DNA of 64,000 bases from Gammaproteobacteria bacterium (lineage in GTDB: Bacteria > Pseudomonadota > Gammaproteobacteria > GCA-001735895): NCBI GenBank assembly GCA_029862005.1, contig JAOTYD010000015.1, forward strand, positions 16,942-80,941. The letters run 5' to 3'. The notes below the pieces were generated by a model. That model saw only the letters and a list, made by a program, of their open reading frames with translations. It made no database searches and had not been told where the DNA came from. This document shows positions 7,691 to 17,426 of the stretch, piece by piece. The position numbers and the translations under genes are program-made. Numbering within the stretch: the stretch's first letter is position 1; each line of letters starts with the position of its first letter.

Positions 7691-9856
7691 CTATCGACGC
7701 CAGATACGATTGACGACGTTCAGTCCACGCAATTTTTTCATAATGCGCGCCAGGTGGATACGATCTTTGACGGTAACCACGAACTCGATGGTCGAAATAC
7801 GACCATCTTTCTCGGTGACGTTGACGTGCTCGATATTGGAGGACATGTTGGCAATTGTCGCCGCCAGTGTTGCGAGTACGCCGCGCTGATTGGCGACCTG
7901 CACGCGCATGTTGGCGAGGTACTCGCCTTCAACATGGTCCGACCACTGCACCGACAATTGCCGGTCGCCCTTGTTGCGTTCGGTCATATTCGGGCAGCTA
8001 CGCTGGTGAATGACAATGCCTTTGCCGGATGACATGAATCCGGCTATCGCATCCCCCGGCACCGGTCGACAGCACTTGGCAAACGATACCACCATGCCCT
8101 CGGTACCCTTGATCGCAAGCGGCCTGCCTCGATCATCAAAGGCAGTAGCATCTTCCTCGATGTCGTACATTGCCTTCGCGACCAGGCTCGAATTACGATT
8201 ACCCAGGCCGATTTCGGCCAGTAGCTCCTTTTGATCGGACATGTGATACTGGTCCAGAACCTTTTTCATCCGGGTCTTTGGAATCGCACTATCGCGTCCC
8301 TTGATCTGGCTGACTGACTGCTGTAACAAACGCTGCCCGAGTGAAATCGCCTCGGTTTTCTGTAAAGATTTCAGGAAATGCCGGATATTGGTGCGGGCCC
8401 TGGCGGTGCTTACAAAATCGAGCCAGCTCGGGTGCGGTCGGCTGGCCTGTGAGGTAATGATCTCGACAGTCTGGCCATTGTATAACCTGCTGCTCAGCGG
8501 CGACATCTGGTGGTCGATTCGCGCGGCGACGCAGGTATTACCGACATCGGTATGTACCGCGTAGGCAAAATCGACAACGGTCGCCCCGCGCGGCAACTTC
8601 TTGATCGCGCCCTTGGGAGTGAATACGTAAACCTCGTCGGGAAACAAATCGACCTTGACGCTTTCCAGGAATTCCTGTGAGCTACCGGACTTCTGCTGCA
8701 TCTCGAGCAGATTTTTCAGCCATTCGAGTGCGCGTCCCTGGGGATTGGTGGAGTGATTTTCACCCTCCTTGTAAATCCAGTGTGCGGCAATCCCCGACTC
8801 GGCAAAGTGGTCCATTTCGACGGTGCGAATCTGCACCTCGATGGCGACACCATGCGGTCCAAACAGGCTGCTATGCAGCGACTGGTAACCATTCGTTTTG
8901 GGAATCGCAAGGTAATCCTTGAACTTGCCCGGTAACGGTTTGTAGAGGTTGTGCATGACACCGAGCACGCGATAACAATCGTCCACCGAATCGGTCATGA
9001 TCCGGACCCCGAAGACGTCGGTGAGCTCCTTGAAGCTGAGCTTTTTCTCCTTCATCTTGCGATAAATGCTGTGGATGTTTTTCTGCCGATACTTGACGGT
9101 CGCGTTGATATTTGATTCCTTGAGTCTTTGCCGAATGGCCGCCTCGATGGTGTTGAATATTTCCTTGCGATATCCCACCACTTCCTTGCAGGCGCTTTCC
9201 AGCGCCCGGTATCGCATCGGGTAGGCCGCCTTGATCGACAGATCAAGCAACTCGTGACGCATTTTAAAAATACCGAGACGATTTGCGATCGGGGCATAAA
9301 TGTCCATAGTCTCGAAGGCGATGCGGCGGCGTTTGTCGGGGCGCATCGCATCGAGCGTGCGCATGTTATGCAAGCGGTCGGCGAGCTTGATAATGATGAC
9401 GCGAATATCCTTGACCATCGCCAGCATCATCTTGCGAAAATTCTCCGCCTGTGCCTCGGCCTTGCTGCGGAAATCCATCTGCGCAAGCTTGCTGACTCCA
9501 TCGACCAGTTCGGCAACTTCTTCACCAAACTGATCCGCCAGGTTTTCCTTTAAGGTGGGGGTGTCTTCGATAACGTCATGCAGGATCGCGGCGATAATAC
9601 TTTTACTGTCCATGCGCATTTCCGCAAGAATGCGCGCGACCGCAACCGGGTGGCTGATGTAAGGTTCGCCCGACACTCGTCTTTGGCCCTCGTGAGCCGC
9701 AGCACCGACCAGGTAGGCGCTATAGATTTCCTCGACCTGGGCGGGTTCGAGGTAGGCTTCGAGTTCGCTGCAGAGCTCGGCGATTCGGGTTTCGGAATCG
9801 CTGGCGGTCGCATCTCCGGCAACGACTTCGAACAGATTGGCGTAATTCGCCCCCAT
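7691..9856 (-). CDS. spoT: Bifunctional (p)ppGpp synthetase/hydrolase SpoT
   Basis: Makes and degrades the stringent-response alarmone. The 721-residue protein has an intact hydrolase HD domain (SHP at 68-70, HDVIEDT at 93-99, and KLADRLHNMRTL further on), a synthetase domain around 240-355 (DVFGVRIM, GYQSLHSSLFGP and an EVQIRT-type strand), a TGS domain around 395-460 (VYVFTPKGAIKKLPRGATVVDFAY) and a C-terminal ACT domain beginning near 645 (VANQRGVLATLAATIANM). The intact HD residues argue for SpoT rather than RelA. ATG at 9856. A 130-bp gap separates it from rpoZ, so it may have its own promoter. Confidence 0.97.
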   Translation of the reverse strand: MGANYANLFEVVAGDATASDSETRIAELCSELEAYLEPAQVEEIYSAYLVGAAAHEGQRRVSGEPYISHPVAVARILAEMRMDSKSIIAAILHDVIEDTPTLKENLADQFGEEVAELVDGVSKLAQMDFRSKAEAQAENFRKMMLAMVKDIRVIIIKLADRLHNMRTLDAMRPDKRRRIAFETMDIYAPIANRLGIFKMRHELLDLSIKAAYPMRYRALESACKEVVGYRKEIFNTIEAAIRQRLKESNINATVKYRQKNIHSIYRKMKEKKLSFKELTDVFGVRIMTDSVDDCYRVLGVMHNLYKPLPGKFKDYLAIPKTNGYQSLHSSLFGPHGVAIEVQIRTVEMDHFAESGIAAHWIYKEGENHSTNPQGRALEWLKNLLEMQQKSGSSQEFLESVKVDLFPDEVYVFTPKGAIKKLPRGATVVDFAYAVHTDVGNTCVAARIDHQMSPLSSRLYNGQTVEIITSQASRPHPSWLDFVSTARARTNIRHFLKSLQKTEAISLGQRLLQQSVSQIKGRDSAIPKTRMKKVLDQYHMSDQKELLAEIGLGNRNSSLVAKAMYDIEEDATAFDDRGRPLAIKGTEGMVVSFAKCCRPVPGDAIAGFMSSGKGIVIHQRSCPNMTERNKGDRQLSVQWSDHVEGEYLANMRVQVANQRGVLATLAATIANMSSNIEHVNVTEKDGRISTIEFVVTVKDRIHLARIMKKLRGLNVVNRIWRR

Positions 9857-9986
9857 TAACTTTCTATATAGACCTCTAGAACTTTATTAATGGGGTTTTA
9901 TAACACATTTGCAAGACCTAAGCCCGCCCGGTACACGCCATAACCATGGCCTGCACTGGCAAAATTATGTGTTTAAAAAGAAGCGC

Positions 9987-10277
9987 TTACTCGTTTTCTT
10001 CTTGCGCGAGGCTGGCCTGGGCAATTTGTCGAATCAAGTCATCGTCGGTAGAAATTTTTTCGATCTCTGCCTTTGCTTCCATCTCGTCCATCGACGAGTC
10101 GTTAATCAGATTTTCAGCAATCTCGCGCAGTGCTATCACGGTGGGCTTATCATTTTCCGGTGGTACCAGCGGATCGGCGCCCTGTGAAATCTGGCGGGCG
10201 CGTCGCGCGGCCAGCAATACAAGGTCAAAACGATTTTCGACATGCTCGAGGCAGTCTTCTACGGTGATTCGCGCCAT
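9987..10277 (-). CDS. rpoZ: RNA polymerase omega subunit
   Basis: Small RNA polymerase subunit that helps fold beta-prime and forms part of a ppGpp-binding site. The 96-residue product begins [20 protein letters not shown], continues [12 protein letters not shown] and has the typical [11 protein letters not shown] segment; the tail is acidic. Gene order gmk-rpoZ-spoT is the classic gammaproteobacterial arrangement, coupling the polymerase subunit with alarmone metabolism. Confidence 0.97.
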   Translation of the reverse strand: MARITVEDCLEHVENRFDLVLLAARRARQISQGADPLVPPENDKPTVIALREIAENLINDSSMDEMEAKAEIEKISTDDDLIRQIAQASLAQEENE

Positions 10278-10357
10278 GCGGTTAGCTCTCGGATCAAAAA
10301 GGGGCGCAATGATAGCGAAAAATTCAATAAATCTAAAGTGTTAATCGCATAAAGCGG

Positions 10358-10984
10358 CTAATCAATTTCGGGTGGAATCGAGTCCACCAGCGCCTTGTTT
10401 TTAAGCTTCTGAAGTGCCAGCGTCAAACCCTGGGTATGGATAATTGCGTCGAGATCGAACAGGGCCTGTTCGAACTCGTCGTTAATCACCAGGTACTCGG
10501 CATCGTGGTAGTGGGACATTTCGCGATCCGCATCGCGCATCCGTCGTGCAATCGTGGTCTCATCATCGGTACCGCGATCGCGAAGCCGGCGTTCAAGCAC
10601 CTCACGCGAAGGTGGCAGAATAAAAATACTGACCGTTTCCGGTATTTTTGCCTTGACCTGGCGAGCCCCCTGCCAGTCTATTTCCAGGATAACGTGTCGA
10701 CCGCCGGCCAGCAGTGCATCGACCGATGCACGTGCGGTGCCGTAACAGTTATCGAACACCCGCGCGTGTTCGAGAAACTCATCATTCGCGATCATTTGTT
10801 CGAATACTTCGAGGGAAACGAAGTGATAGGCCTGACCGTCGACTTCGCCCGGTCGTATCGCCCGCGTCGAATGTGACACGCACACTGCAATGGAATCGGC
10901 ACGCTTTTCCAGCAGCGCCTTGACGAGGCTGGTTTTACCGGCGCCCGAAGGTGCCGAAATGGTAAACAGGCAAGCAGTGTTCAA
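10358..10984 (-). CDS. gmk: Guanylate kinase
   Basis: Phosphorylates GMP to GDP with ATP. 208 residues; P-loop SAPSGAGKTSLVKAL near 9-23, SHSTRAIRPGEVDGQAYHF (GMP binding), LEIDWQGARQV and RLRDRGTDDE (lid). The start is TTG at 10984: this places the P-loop exactly where other guanylate kinases have it, and no ATG lies between the TTG and the P-loop. A weak GGAAT precedes it. yicC, often upstream of gmk, is absent; the upstream neighbour is a 328-bp gene-free divergent region. Confidence 0.96.
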   Translation of the reverse strand: MNTACLFTISAPSGAGKTSLVKALLEKRADSIAVCVSHSTRAIRPGEVDGQAYHFVSLEVFEQMIANDEFLEHARVFDNCYGTARASVDALLAGGRHVILEIDWQGARQVKAKIPETVSIFILPPSREVLERRLRDRGTDDETTIARRMRDADREMSHYHDAEYLVINDEFEQALFDLDAIIHTQGLTLALQKLKNKALVDSIPPEID

Positions 10985-11312
10985 TGAAGATTCCGGGATT
11001 TGTCCAATACAGGTTGCGGCGGTCTATTGTAATGACAGATGCAACCGAGACCAAACCGATTTCACGTTTGGTAAAAAATTACTTCTGATCTGGATTCCTG
11101 CCGGTATGTCAACAAATTGTAAAACCTGGTTGTAGCCTGCAGTTCCTGACCTAATGAAATCGGCCCCGGCGCCGCTTCTTATCTTCTCCTGGATAAGGCC
11201 ATCGGCCGCGGATAGTGAGATCCCGGATAATTCGCGCAAACTGAATCGATACTAATGACAGCGGAACCGCAGACCAATAAACTGCTCTCGTCAAGATTTT
11301 GAATATCATCAA
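10985..11312. other. Gene-free divergent region between gmk and tcdA (328 bp)
   Basis: Both flanking genes point away, so promoters for gmk (left) and tcdA (right) must lie here. I could not pick out convincing -35/-10 pairs. A 71-codon minus-strand frame at 11024-11239 has no recognisable features and I do not call it. No strong hairpin is seen. Confidence 0.5.
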
Positions 11313-12131
11313 ATGCTGAGTGAAGATTACCTGCAGCGGTTTGCCGGCCTGGCGCGTGTTCTTGGCGAGGCTGCGCTCGAGCCGCTACAGCGGGCGCATT
11401 TCTGTATCGTCGGTATCGGCGGGGTCGGGTCCTGGGCTGCCGAGGCTTGCGCACGCTCGGGTATTGGTAATATCACGCTGATCGATCACGATGACATCGA
11501 CATCAGCAATACCAACCGGCAACTGCACACTGTAACCGCAAGTGTCGGTCACTCCAAGGTTGAAACCTTGCGCCAGCGCATCATTGCAATAAACCCGGAA
11601 TGCAATTGCACCGCGATCGACGATCTGGTCACCCGGGGCAATGTCGAAAAATTCAATTTTTCACAGTTCGATTACGTCATCGATGCAATCGACCATGTCA
11701 GTCACAAGCTGACACTGATGCATCACTGCCGCCGCAACAAGATTCGCTGCATCTCTACCGGCGGCGCTGGCGGCCTGCTCGATCCAACCAGTATCGTGGT
11801 CAAGGATTTAACCCAGAGTTTTAACGATCCCCTGCTCGCCAAGGTCCGCTCGACTTTACGCCAGCAACTCGATTACAGCCGTAACCCGAAACGTCGCTAC
11901 GCCATGGACTGCGTATTTTCGACCGAGCAGCCGCTCTACCCTGCTGCGAACGGCGAGGTCAGTTACGAGAAACCCGAGATGCCGGAACGCACCACGCTCG
12001 ATTGTGCCACCGGGATCGGCTCTTTTGTCGGCGTCACCGCCTGCTTCGGCTTCACCGCCGCTGCACACGCCATTAATAAGTACCTAAAAGCCTCCAAATC
12101 CAAGAAAGAAAAGCCTGGTTCTGATATTTAG
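11313..12131 (+). CDS. tcdA: tRNA threonylcarbamoyladenosine dehydratase TcdA (CsdL)
   Basis: E1-like ThiF-family enzyme that uses ATP to cyclise the t6A modification of tRNA position 37 to ct6A. 272 residues: nucleotide-binding IVGIGGVGSWAAEACARSGIG near 29-49, DHDDIDISNTNRQ (ThiF motif), DYVIDAIDHVSHK and STGGAGG. The C-terminus is long and basic, as in the YgdL subfamily. It is monocistronic, reading towards the hut cluster, with the nested inverted-repeat element immediately downstream. Confidence 0.95.
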   Translation: MLSEDYLQRFAGLARVLGEAALEPLQRAHFCIVGIGGVGSWAAEACARSGIGNITLIDHDDIDISNTNRQLHTVTASVGHSKVETLRQRIIAINPECNCTAIDDLVTRGNVEKFNFSQFDYVIDAIDHVSHKLTLMHHCRRNKIRCISTGGAGGLLDPTSIVVKDLTQSFNDPLLAKVRSTLRQQLDYSRNPKRRYAMDCVFSTEQPLYPAANGEVSYEKPEMPERTTLDCATGIGSFVGVTACFGFTAAAHAINKYLKASKSKKEKPGSDI

Positions 12132-12264
12132 CTAGACTGGGGGAGAATCTACACAAAAGTGTAGCGCGGCAGGGATGCCGCGCTCCAAGCGATTCCATGG
12201 ATGGACCAACCGGCGCCTGCGCCGGTTGGGAGCGTCTTTTGTGTAGATTCTCCCCCGGGCTAGC
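12131..12264. repeat. 134-bp nested inverted-repeat element between convergent tcdA and hutU
   Basis: Outer arms at 12131-12159 and 12236-12264 are inverted repeats matching at 27 of 29 positions, with the core GAGAATCTACACAAAAG. Inside are two perfect hairpins: 12163-12171/12176-12184 (9 bp, loop GGGA) and 12206-12216/12219-12229 (11 bp around CT), plus CGCTCC/GGAGCG pairing at 12181-12186 and 12229-12234. The strand pattern is that of a folded, cloverleaf-like structure. It occupies nearly the whole gap between the two converging genes and may act as a bidirectional terminator. Its form also fits a small non-autonomous repeat (MITE-like or palindromic intergenic unit). Confidence 0.75.
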
Positions 12265-12288
12265 GAGCGGATCAGGCTAGTAATAGCC

Positions 12289-13962
12289 TTACAGCTCGAT
12301 TGCGCCGAGATTCAACCCGTGCTCACGAGCGCACTCTTTAGCAATCTCATAGCCGGCATCGGCGTGGCGCATGACGCCACTGGCGGGGTCATTCCACAGC
12401 ACTCGCTTGATGCGCGCCTCCGCGGCATCGCTGCCGTCACAGCAGATCACCAGGCCCGCGTGCTGCGCGTACCCCATGCCGACACCACCGCCGTGATGAA
12501 AGGATACCCAGGTCGCACCGCCTGAAGTACTCAACAGCAGATTCAGCAGCGCCCAGTCGGAGACGGCGTCAGAACCATCCAGCATCGCCTCGGTTTCACG
12601 GTTGGGGCTCGCCACCGAACCCGAATCGAGATGATCACGGCCAATCACGACCGGGGCCTTGAGTTCGCCCGACCTGACCATGTCGTTAAACGCGACACCG
12701 AGGCGATCACGGTCACCCAGGCCAACCCAGCAGATGCGCGCCGGCAAGCCCTGGAAACTGATCCTGCTTTGCGCCATGTCGAGCCAGTTATGCAGGTGTG
12801 GATCGTCCGGAATCAATTCCTTGACCCTGGCGTCGGTCTTGTAGATGTCCTCCGGGTCCCCGGATAAGGCTACCCAGCGAAACGGACCGATGCCCTTGCA
12901 AAACAGCGGGCGGATATAAGCCGGTACAAATCCCGGAAAATCGAACGCGTTTTTAACGCCCTGGTTGAAAGCTTCCTGTCGAATATTGTTGCCATAGTCG
13001 ACGGTGGCGATCCCCTGGGCGTGAAAATCGAGCATCGCCTGTACGTGCACCGCCATCGATTTGCGCGCTTCGGCAGCCACCAGCTCCGGGTCGGTGGCGC
13101 GTTTCATTTCCCACTGCTCCATGCTCCACCCGATCGGCAGGTAACCATTCACCGGGTCGTGCGCCGAGGTCTGGTCGGTAACGATATCGGGCTTGACGCC
13201 GCGCCGGACCAGCTCGGGCAGAATTTCGCCCCCGTTGCCGAGCAAACCCACCGACAAAGCTTCCCCTTTGGCACAGGCGTCATCGATCATTTGCAGCGCT
13301 TCATCGAGTGACGCGGCTTTTTTATCGAGATACCTGGTGCGCAGCCGAAAATCGATACGTGCCTCGTCGCACTCGATGCAGAGAATGCTGTACCCCGCCA
13401 TGGTCGCCGCCAACGGTTGCGCGCCTCCCATGCCGCCGAGACCCGAGGTCAGAATCCATTTGCCGCTGGTGGCGCCGTCGAAATGCTGGCGGCCGGCTTC
13501 GACAAAAGTTTCGTAAGTTCCCTGCACGATCCCCTGGCTGCCAATGTAGATCCACGAGCCCGCAGTCATTTGTCCAAACATCATCAGACCCTTACGATCG
13601 AGTTCGTTGAAATGTTCCCAGTTGGCCCACGCCGGTACCAGGTTGGAGTTGGCGATTAGGACACGCGGTGCATCGATATGTGTCTTGAAAATCCCGACCG
13701 GCTTGCCCGACTGCACCAGCAGGCTCTCGTCGTCATTCAGTTCCCTCAGGCATTCAAGAATCTTGTCGTAACATTCCCAGTTACGCGCGGCGCGGCCGAT
13801 GCCTCCGTAAACGATCAGCTGCTCGGGTTTCTCGGCAACCTCGGGGTCGAGGTTATTCTGAATCATGCGGTAAGGTGCTTCGGTAAGCCAGCTCTTGCAG
13901 GTCAGTTCGCTACCGCGCGGTGCGCGAATTTTTCGGCTGTTGTCGGTTCGGTCTAAAGGCAT
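12289..13962 (-). CDS. hutU: Urocanate hydratase
   Basis: Second step of histidine breakdown: NAD-dependent hydration of urocanate to imidazolonepropionate. The 557-residue length is standard, and stretches such as [20 protein letters not shown] (NAD-binding), [30 protein letters not shown] and [13 protein letters not shown] are signature urocanase segments. ATG at 13962 is preceded by a good GAGGA Shine-Dalgarno. It is the last gene of the leftward hutI-hutC-hutU unit, 23 bp after hutC. Confidence 0.98.
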   Translation of the reverse strand: MPLDRTDNSRKIRAPRGSELTCKSWLTEAPYRMIQNNLDPEVAEKPEQLIVYGGIGRAARNWECYDKILECLRELNDDESLLVQSGKPVGIFKTHIDAPRVLIANSNLVPAWANWEHFNELDRKGLMMFGQMTAGSWIYIGSQGIVQGTYETFVEAGRQHFDGATSGKWILTSGLGGMGGAQPLAATMAGYSILCIECDEARIDFRLRTRYLDKKAASLDEALQMIDDACAKGEALSVGLLGNGGEILPELVRRGVKPDIVTDQTSAHDPVNGYLPIGWSMEQWEMKRATDPELVAAEARKSMAVHVQAMLDFHAQGIATVDYGNNIRQEAFNQGVKNAFDFPGFVPAYIRPLFCKGIGPFRWVALSGDPEDIYKTDARVKELIPDDPHLHNWLDMAQSRISFQGLPARICWVGLGDRDRLGVAFNDMVRSGELKAPVVIGRDHLDSGSVASPNRETEAMLDGSDAVSDWALLNLLLSTSGGATWVSFHHGGGVGMGYAQHAGLVICCDGSDAAEARIKRVLWNDPASGVMRHADAGYEIAKECAREHGLNLGAIEL

Positions 13963-13985
13963 TTTGATATCCTCATGTAAGGCTG

Positions 13986-14747
13986 CTAGCGCAGCTGGTA
14001 TTCGGTCGTGGCATACCGCGCTGCGAGTTCGTAGCGGTCGCCGGGGTAAGTTAACCTCACGTAGGTGACAACCTGGCCATTACTCCAGGTACGTCGAGTC
14101 AGTTGCAGGCAGGGTTCCCCGTTTTGCAACGCCAGCAGCTCGCGCACGGCCTGATCGGGAATCGCCGCGCGCACGCGATGCTCCATTTCATCGGGTTTGA
14201 ACTGCTGTAACAGGTAGGCGGTGGCCGTCATAACGGTAAAGTCCTGATCGATGAACCCTGGCATGACCGCCGGGTTGACATAGCGCGATTCGAGCTGAAT
14301 CGGCAGGCCATCCTGGTGGTGCACGGCACGCAGGTAATAGACCTGGCTACCCGTGGGCAACTCCATCTGTGCAGCGACATCGGGTGATGCGCTAACAGCC
14401 TCGAGATCGAGCACCTGCGAACTGTGGCGTTTGCCATCCTGCGCGATTTCGAGCGCAATATCCTGCAACTCGATCAGGCTCGCGTGTCTCGGGGCCTCCG
14501 CGACAAACGAACCCAGCCCATGCACACGCTTGATCAGGCCCTGCTGGGTCAGTTCACGCAGGGCCCGGTTGATCGTCATTCGGCTCACGTCGAGCGCGGC
14601 CACGAGATCATTTTCCGAGGGCAGTTTTTGCCCCGCGACCCAGTCACCGCTTTCGATACGCCGTTGAATGGTTTTCTTGATCTGTTGGTAAATAGGCTCG
14701 GGCGAAGCCTTGCTGATATCGTCGAAACTGTCCAGAATCGCATTCAT
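13986..14747 (-). CDS. hutC: Histidine utilisation repressor HutC (GntR/UTRA family)
   Basis: Urocanate-responsive repressor of hut genes. 253 residues: N-terminal winged helix typical of GntR ([33 protein letters not shown] at roughly 40-73, broken here only as a description of the recognition-helix region) and a C-terminal UTRA ligand-binding domain with LESRYVNP. It overlaps the end of hutI by 4 bp (ATGA), so the repressor is translationally coupled with the operon it controls. The likely operator is the perfect palindrome at 15991-16010. Confidence 0.95.
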   Translation of the reverse strand: MNAILDSFDDISKASPEPIYQQIKKTIQRRIESGDWVAGQKLPSENDLVAALDVSRMTINRALRELTQQGLIKRVHGLGSFVAEAPRHASLIELQDIALEIAQDGKRHSSQVLDLEAVSASPDVAAQMELPTGSQVYYLRAVHHQDGLPIQLESRYVNPAVMPGFIDQDFTVMTATAYLLQQFKPDEMEHRVRAAIPDQAVRELLALQNGEPCLQLTRRTWSNGQVVTYVRLTYPGDRYELAARYATTEYQLR

Positions 14748-15973
14748 GCTGTCACCAGACGGTTACGCTCGCGCCACTGGCCGGCCTGCATGACTGCGCG
14801 ACAGGGATTCATGCCGACGCGGTAACTGAGTAACGCTGGTCGATCGACATCCCAGATCACGATGTCGGCCTGCTTGCCGATTTCGAGCGAGCCGATCTCG
14901 CCTGCCATGCCCAGGGCCCGTGCCGCATTCAGGGTTACCCCGCGCAGGGCTTCAGCCGGGGTCAGTCGAAACAGGGTGCAAGCCATGTTCATAATCAGCA
15001 ATAACGAATGCACCGGCGAGCTGCCCGGATTGGCATCGCTTGCCAGTGCAATCGGAACCCGTTGCTCGCGTAATGCAGCGATCGGGGGAAGCTGCTGTTC
15101 GCGCAGAAAATAAAATGCGCCCGGTAACAGGACGGCGACAGTTCCGGCCTGCACCAGGCTTGCCACATCGTCGCTGTTTAAATACTCGAGATGATCGACC
15201 GACAGCGCACCCAGGCCGGCAGCCATCGCGGCCCCACCCTGGGCGCTGAGTTGTTCGACATGCGCTTTAACCGGCAAGCCCAGTTCCTGTGCCCGCACCA
15301 GTACGCGCTCACCCTGCGCCACGCTGAACGCGACCGATTCGATGAAAACATCGACCGCATCGACCAGACCCTCGGCATGGGCACGCGGCAGCATTTCATC
15401 GCAAACCAGCGCGATGTAGTCATCACTGCGTCCTTTAAATTCGGTCGGTAGCGAGTGGGCCCCGAGGAAAGTTTTGCGGATACGTAGCCCAAGCTCGGCT
15501 TCCAGCTGGCTGGCGACACGCAGCATCTTGATTTCCGTGTCGCCGTCAAGACCATAACCCGATTTGATTTCGAGCGTCGTCATACCCTCGTCCATCAGCT
15601 GCCGCACTCGCGGCAATGCCTGTTCAAAAAGTTCATCGGCGCTGGCGGCTCGAGTCGCCTTAACGGTCGAGGCAATACCGCCACCCGCAGCGGCGATATC
15701 GGCATAACTCGCACCCTCGAGACGTTGCTCGAATTCATCGGCACGATCGCCGCCATAAACCACGTGTGTATGGCAATCCACCAATCCCGGGGTCAGCAGG
15801 CGGTTTTCGCAGTCGATAATCTCGCAATCAGAGGTTTCCGGGCATGCTGTCATCGGCCCCAGCCAGGCGATCTGGTCATCCGCGACCAGCAGTGCAGCGT
15901 CGTCACGCAGGCCGTAACCGGACTCATCATCGACACAGGCAAGGGTTGCATTGGTAAACAAGGTTTGAGACAT
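14744..15973 (-). CDS. hutI: Imidazolonepropionase
   Basis: Third step of the pathway: hydrolyses 4-imidazolone-5-propionate to N-formimino-L-glutamate. Amidohydrolase-fold protein with the metal motif DCHTHVVYGGDR, EIKSGYGLDGDTEIKML, FLGAHSLP, KAHVEQ, SVDHLEYL and ALASDANPGSSP. I set the start at ATG 15973 (MSQTLFTNATL, 409 residues) because the upstream ATG at 15985 would leave only five bases between the operator palindrome and the start codon; the longer form (413 residues) cannot be excluded. First gene of the leftward hut unit. Confidence 0.96.
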   Translation of the reverse strand: MSQTLFTNATLACVDDESGYGLRDDAALLVADDQIAWLGPMTACPETSDCEIIDCENRLLTPGLVDCHTHVVYGGDRADEFEQRLEGASYADIAAAGGGIASTVKATRAASADELFEQALPRVRQLMDEGMTTLEIKSGYGLDGDTEIKMLRVASQLEAELGLRIRKTFLGAHSLPTEFKGRSDDYIALVCDEMLPRAHAEGLVDAVDVFIESVAFSVAQGERVLVRAQELGLPVKAHVEQLSAQGGAAMAAGLGALSVDHLEYLNSDDVASLVQAGTVAVLLPGAFYFLREQQLPPIAALREQRVPIALASDANPGSSPVHSLLLIMNMACTLFRLTPAEALRGVTLNAARALGMAGEIGSLEIGKQADIVIWDVDRPALLSYRVGMNPCRAVMQAGQWRERNRLVTA

Positions 15974-15990
15974 TAACGATATCATGCGCT

Positions 15991-16010
15991 ATACTTGTAT
16001 ATACAAGTAT
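15991..16010. promoter_or_regulatory. Probable HutC operator (perfect 20-bp palindrome)
   Basis: The central ACTTGTATATACAAGT is extended by two more self-complementary bases on each side, giving a perfect palindrome over 15991-16010. It sits in the only gap between the divergent hutI and hutF genes. HutC sites described in Pseudomonas are built on the same CTTGTATATACAAG-type core. One dimer site here could repress both the hutI-hutC-hutU and hutF-hutH-hutG units at once, with relief by urocanate. Confidence 0.85.
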
Positions 16011-16050
16011 GTTACGTTGGTTGCTGCGTTTTTGCAAGGCGGGTTTGGAT

Positions 16051-17415
16051 ATGACAGGCAAGATCTGGGCTAACTCGGCGCTGCTGGCCAGCGGCTGGGC
16101 TGACTCGGTCGAAATTGGGATTGATGTGGATGGCAATATCGCATCGATTTCAGCGGATACAGCCTATTTCGACGGTGACAAGGTCGAAATCCTGGTCCCG
16201 GCTATTCCAAACGTGCACTCGCATGCGCACCAGCGCGCCATGGCCGGCCTGGGTGAACGGGCAGGTGATACGCCCGACAGTTTCTGGACCTGGCGCCAGG
16301 TTATGTACCACTACCTGGAGCGCATCGAACCCGACCACCTGTTCCACATCGCGGCCCAACTTTACCTCGAAATGCTCAAGGCCGGATACGGCTGCGTCGG
16401 TGAATTCCAGTACCTGCATCACGATCTCAACGGCAAGGCTTACGACAATCGTGCCGAAATGAGCTTGCAGTGCCTGCAGGCGGCACGGCAGGTAGGCATC
16501 GGATTTACCGGGTTACCGGTACTGTATCGATATGGCGGTTTCGGTAGCGCGACCGCACTCGACGGGCAAAAACGGTTTCTGAACGACGCCGACGGGTTTA
16601 GCGAGATCGTGAAATCACTGCAGGCAGCGGTTGTCAGCGATGCGAATTGCACGGTTGGTATCGCACCGCACTCGTTGCGCGCGATTAATCGCGAACTGCT
16701 GGACGAGGTTATCGCATCACTCGATGGTCTCGCCGCCATTCATGTACACGTCGCCGAGCAAACCAAAGAAGTCGACGATTGCTTTGAATGGTCCGGTCTG
16801 CGTCCGGTCGAGTGGCTGTTCGAAAACTTTAATATCGACAAAAACTGGTGCCTGATCCATGCCACCCATATGAATGATCACGAAACCACAACCATGGCAA
16901 ACAGTGGTTGTGTCGCCGGGCTGTGCCCGACTACCGAGGCCAACCTCGGTGACGGATATTTCAACGCGCGCGAATATTTTTCACAGCAGGGTTGCTGGGC
17001 CATCGGATCCGACAGCCACATTTCGATTGATCCGGTGGAAGAACTGCGCTGGCTCGAGTACGGCATGCGGCTGCAAACCGGCAGTCGCAATGTGCTGATA
17101 TCTGACGCAACCGCCAACACCGGGCGTAACCTGTTCGATAGTGCACTCGAAGGCGGCGCCCGTGCCTGTGGTCGCGACATTGGCCGCCTCGCGGCGGGCA
17201 GTCGTGCCGATTTCGTGGTGCTGGATCACGATCACCCTCGCCTTTACGGGCGCACCAGGGACAACTTGATCGATAGCTGGATTTTTTCCGGTAATTCAAA
17301 CCTGGTGCGTGATGTTTATATCGGCGGCAAAAAACTGATCGATCAGGGTCATCACGTCGACGAAGAGAACATCGAAAATAACTACCGAACCGCACTTGAT
17401 CAACTGGCAAACTGA
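16051..17415 (+). CDS. hutF: Formimidoylglutamate deiminase HutF
   Basis: Converts N-formimino-L-glutamate to N-formyl-L-glutamate and ammonia, the defining enzyme of the five-step histidine pathway. Amidohydrolase fold with [14 protein letters not shown] (metal and substrate residues), [33 protein letters not shown] and [11 protein letters not shown]. Start at ATG 16051 (MTGKIWANS, 454 residues). The earlier in-frame ATG at 16009 lies inside the operator palindrome and its 14 extra residues look unlike the family. First gene of the rightward hut unit; hutH follows after 11 bp. Confidence 0.96.
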   Translation: MTGKIWANSALLASGWADSVEIGIDVDGNIASISADTAYFDGDKVEILVPAIPNVHSHAHQRAMAGLGERAGDTPDSFWTWRQVMYHYLERIEPDHLFHIAAQLYLEMLKAGYGCVGEFQYLHHDLNGKAYDNRAEMSLQCLQAARQVGIGFTGLPVLYRYGGFGSATALDGQKRFLNDADGFSEIVKSLQAAVVSDANCTVGIAPHSLRAINRELLDEVIASLDGLAAIHVHVAEQTKEVDDCFEWSGLRPVEWLFENFNIDKNWCLIHATHMNDHETTTMANSGCVAGLCPTTEANLGDGYFNAREYFSQQGCWAIGSDSHISIDPVEELRWLEYGMRLQTGSRNVLISDATANTGRNLFDSALEGGARACGRDIGRLAAGSRADFVVLDHDHPRLYGRTRDNLIDSWIFSGNSNLVRDVYIGGKKLIDQGHHVDEENIENNYRTALDQLAN

Positions 17416-17426
17416 GGGCAAACGAA

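Noticed and set aside
8000..9856. RelA rather than SpoT
   Set aside because: The HD hydrolase residues (HDVIEDT) are intact and the gene sits beside rpoZ.
11024..11239. 71-codon minus-strand ORF between gmk and tcdA
   Set aside because: No start context, no family pattern, and it fills the divergent promoter region; probably chance.
12131..12264. IS element remnant with transposase
   Set aside because: No coding sequence inside 134 bp.
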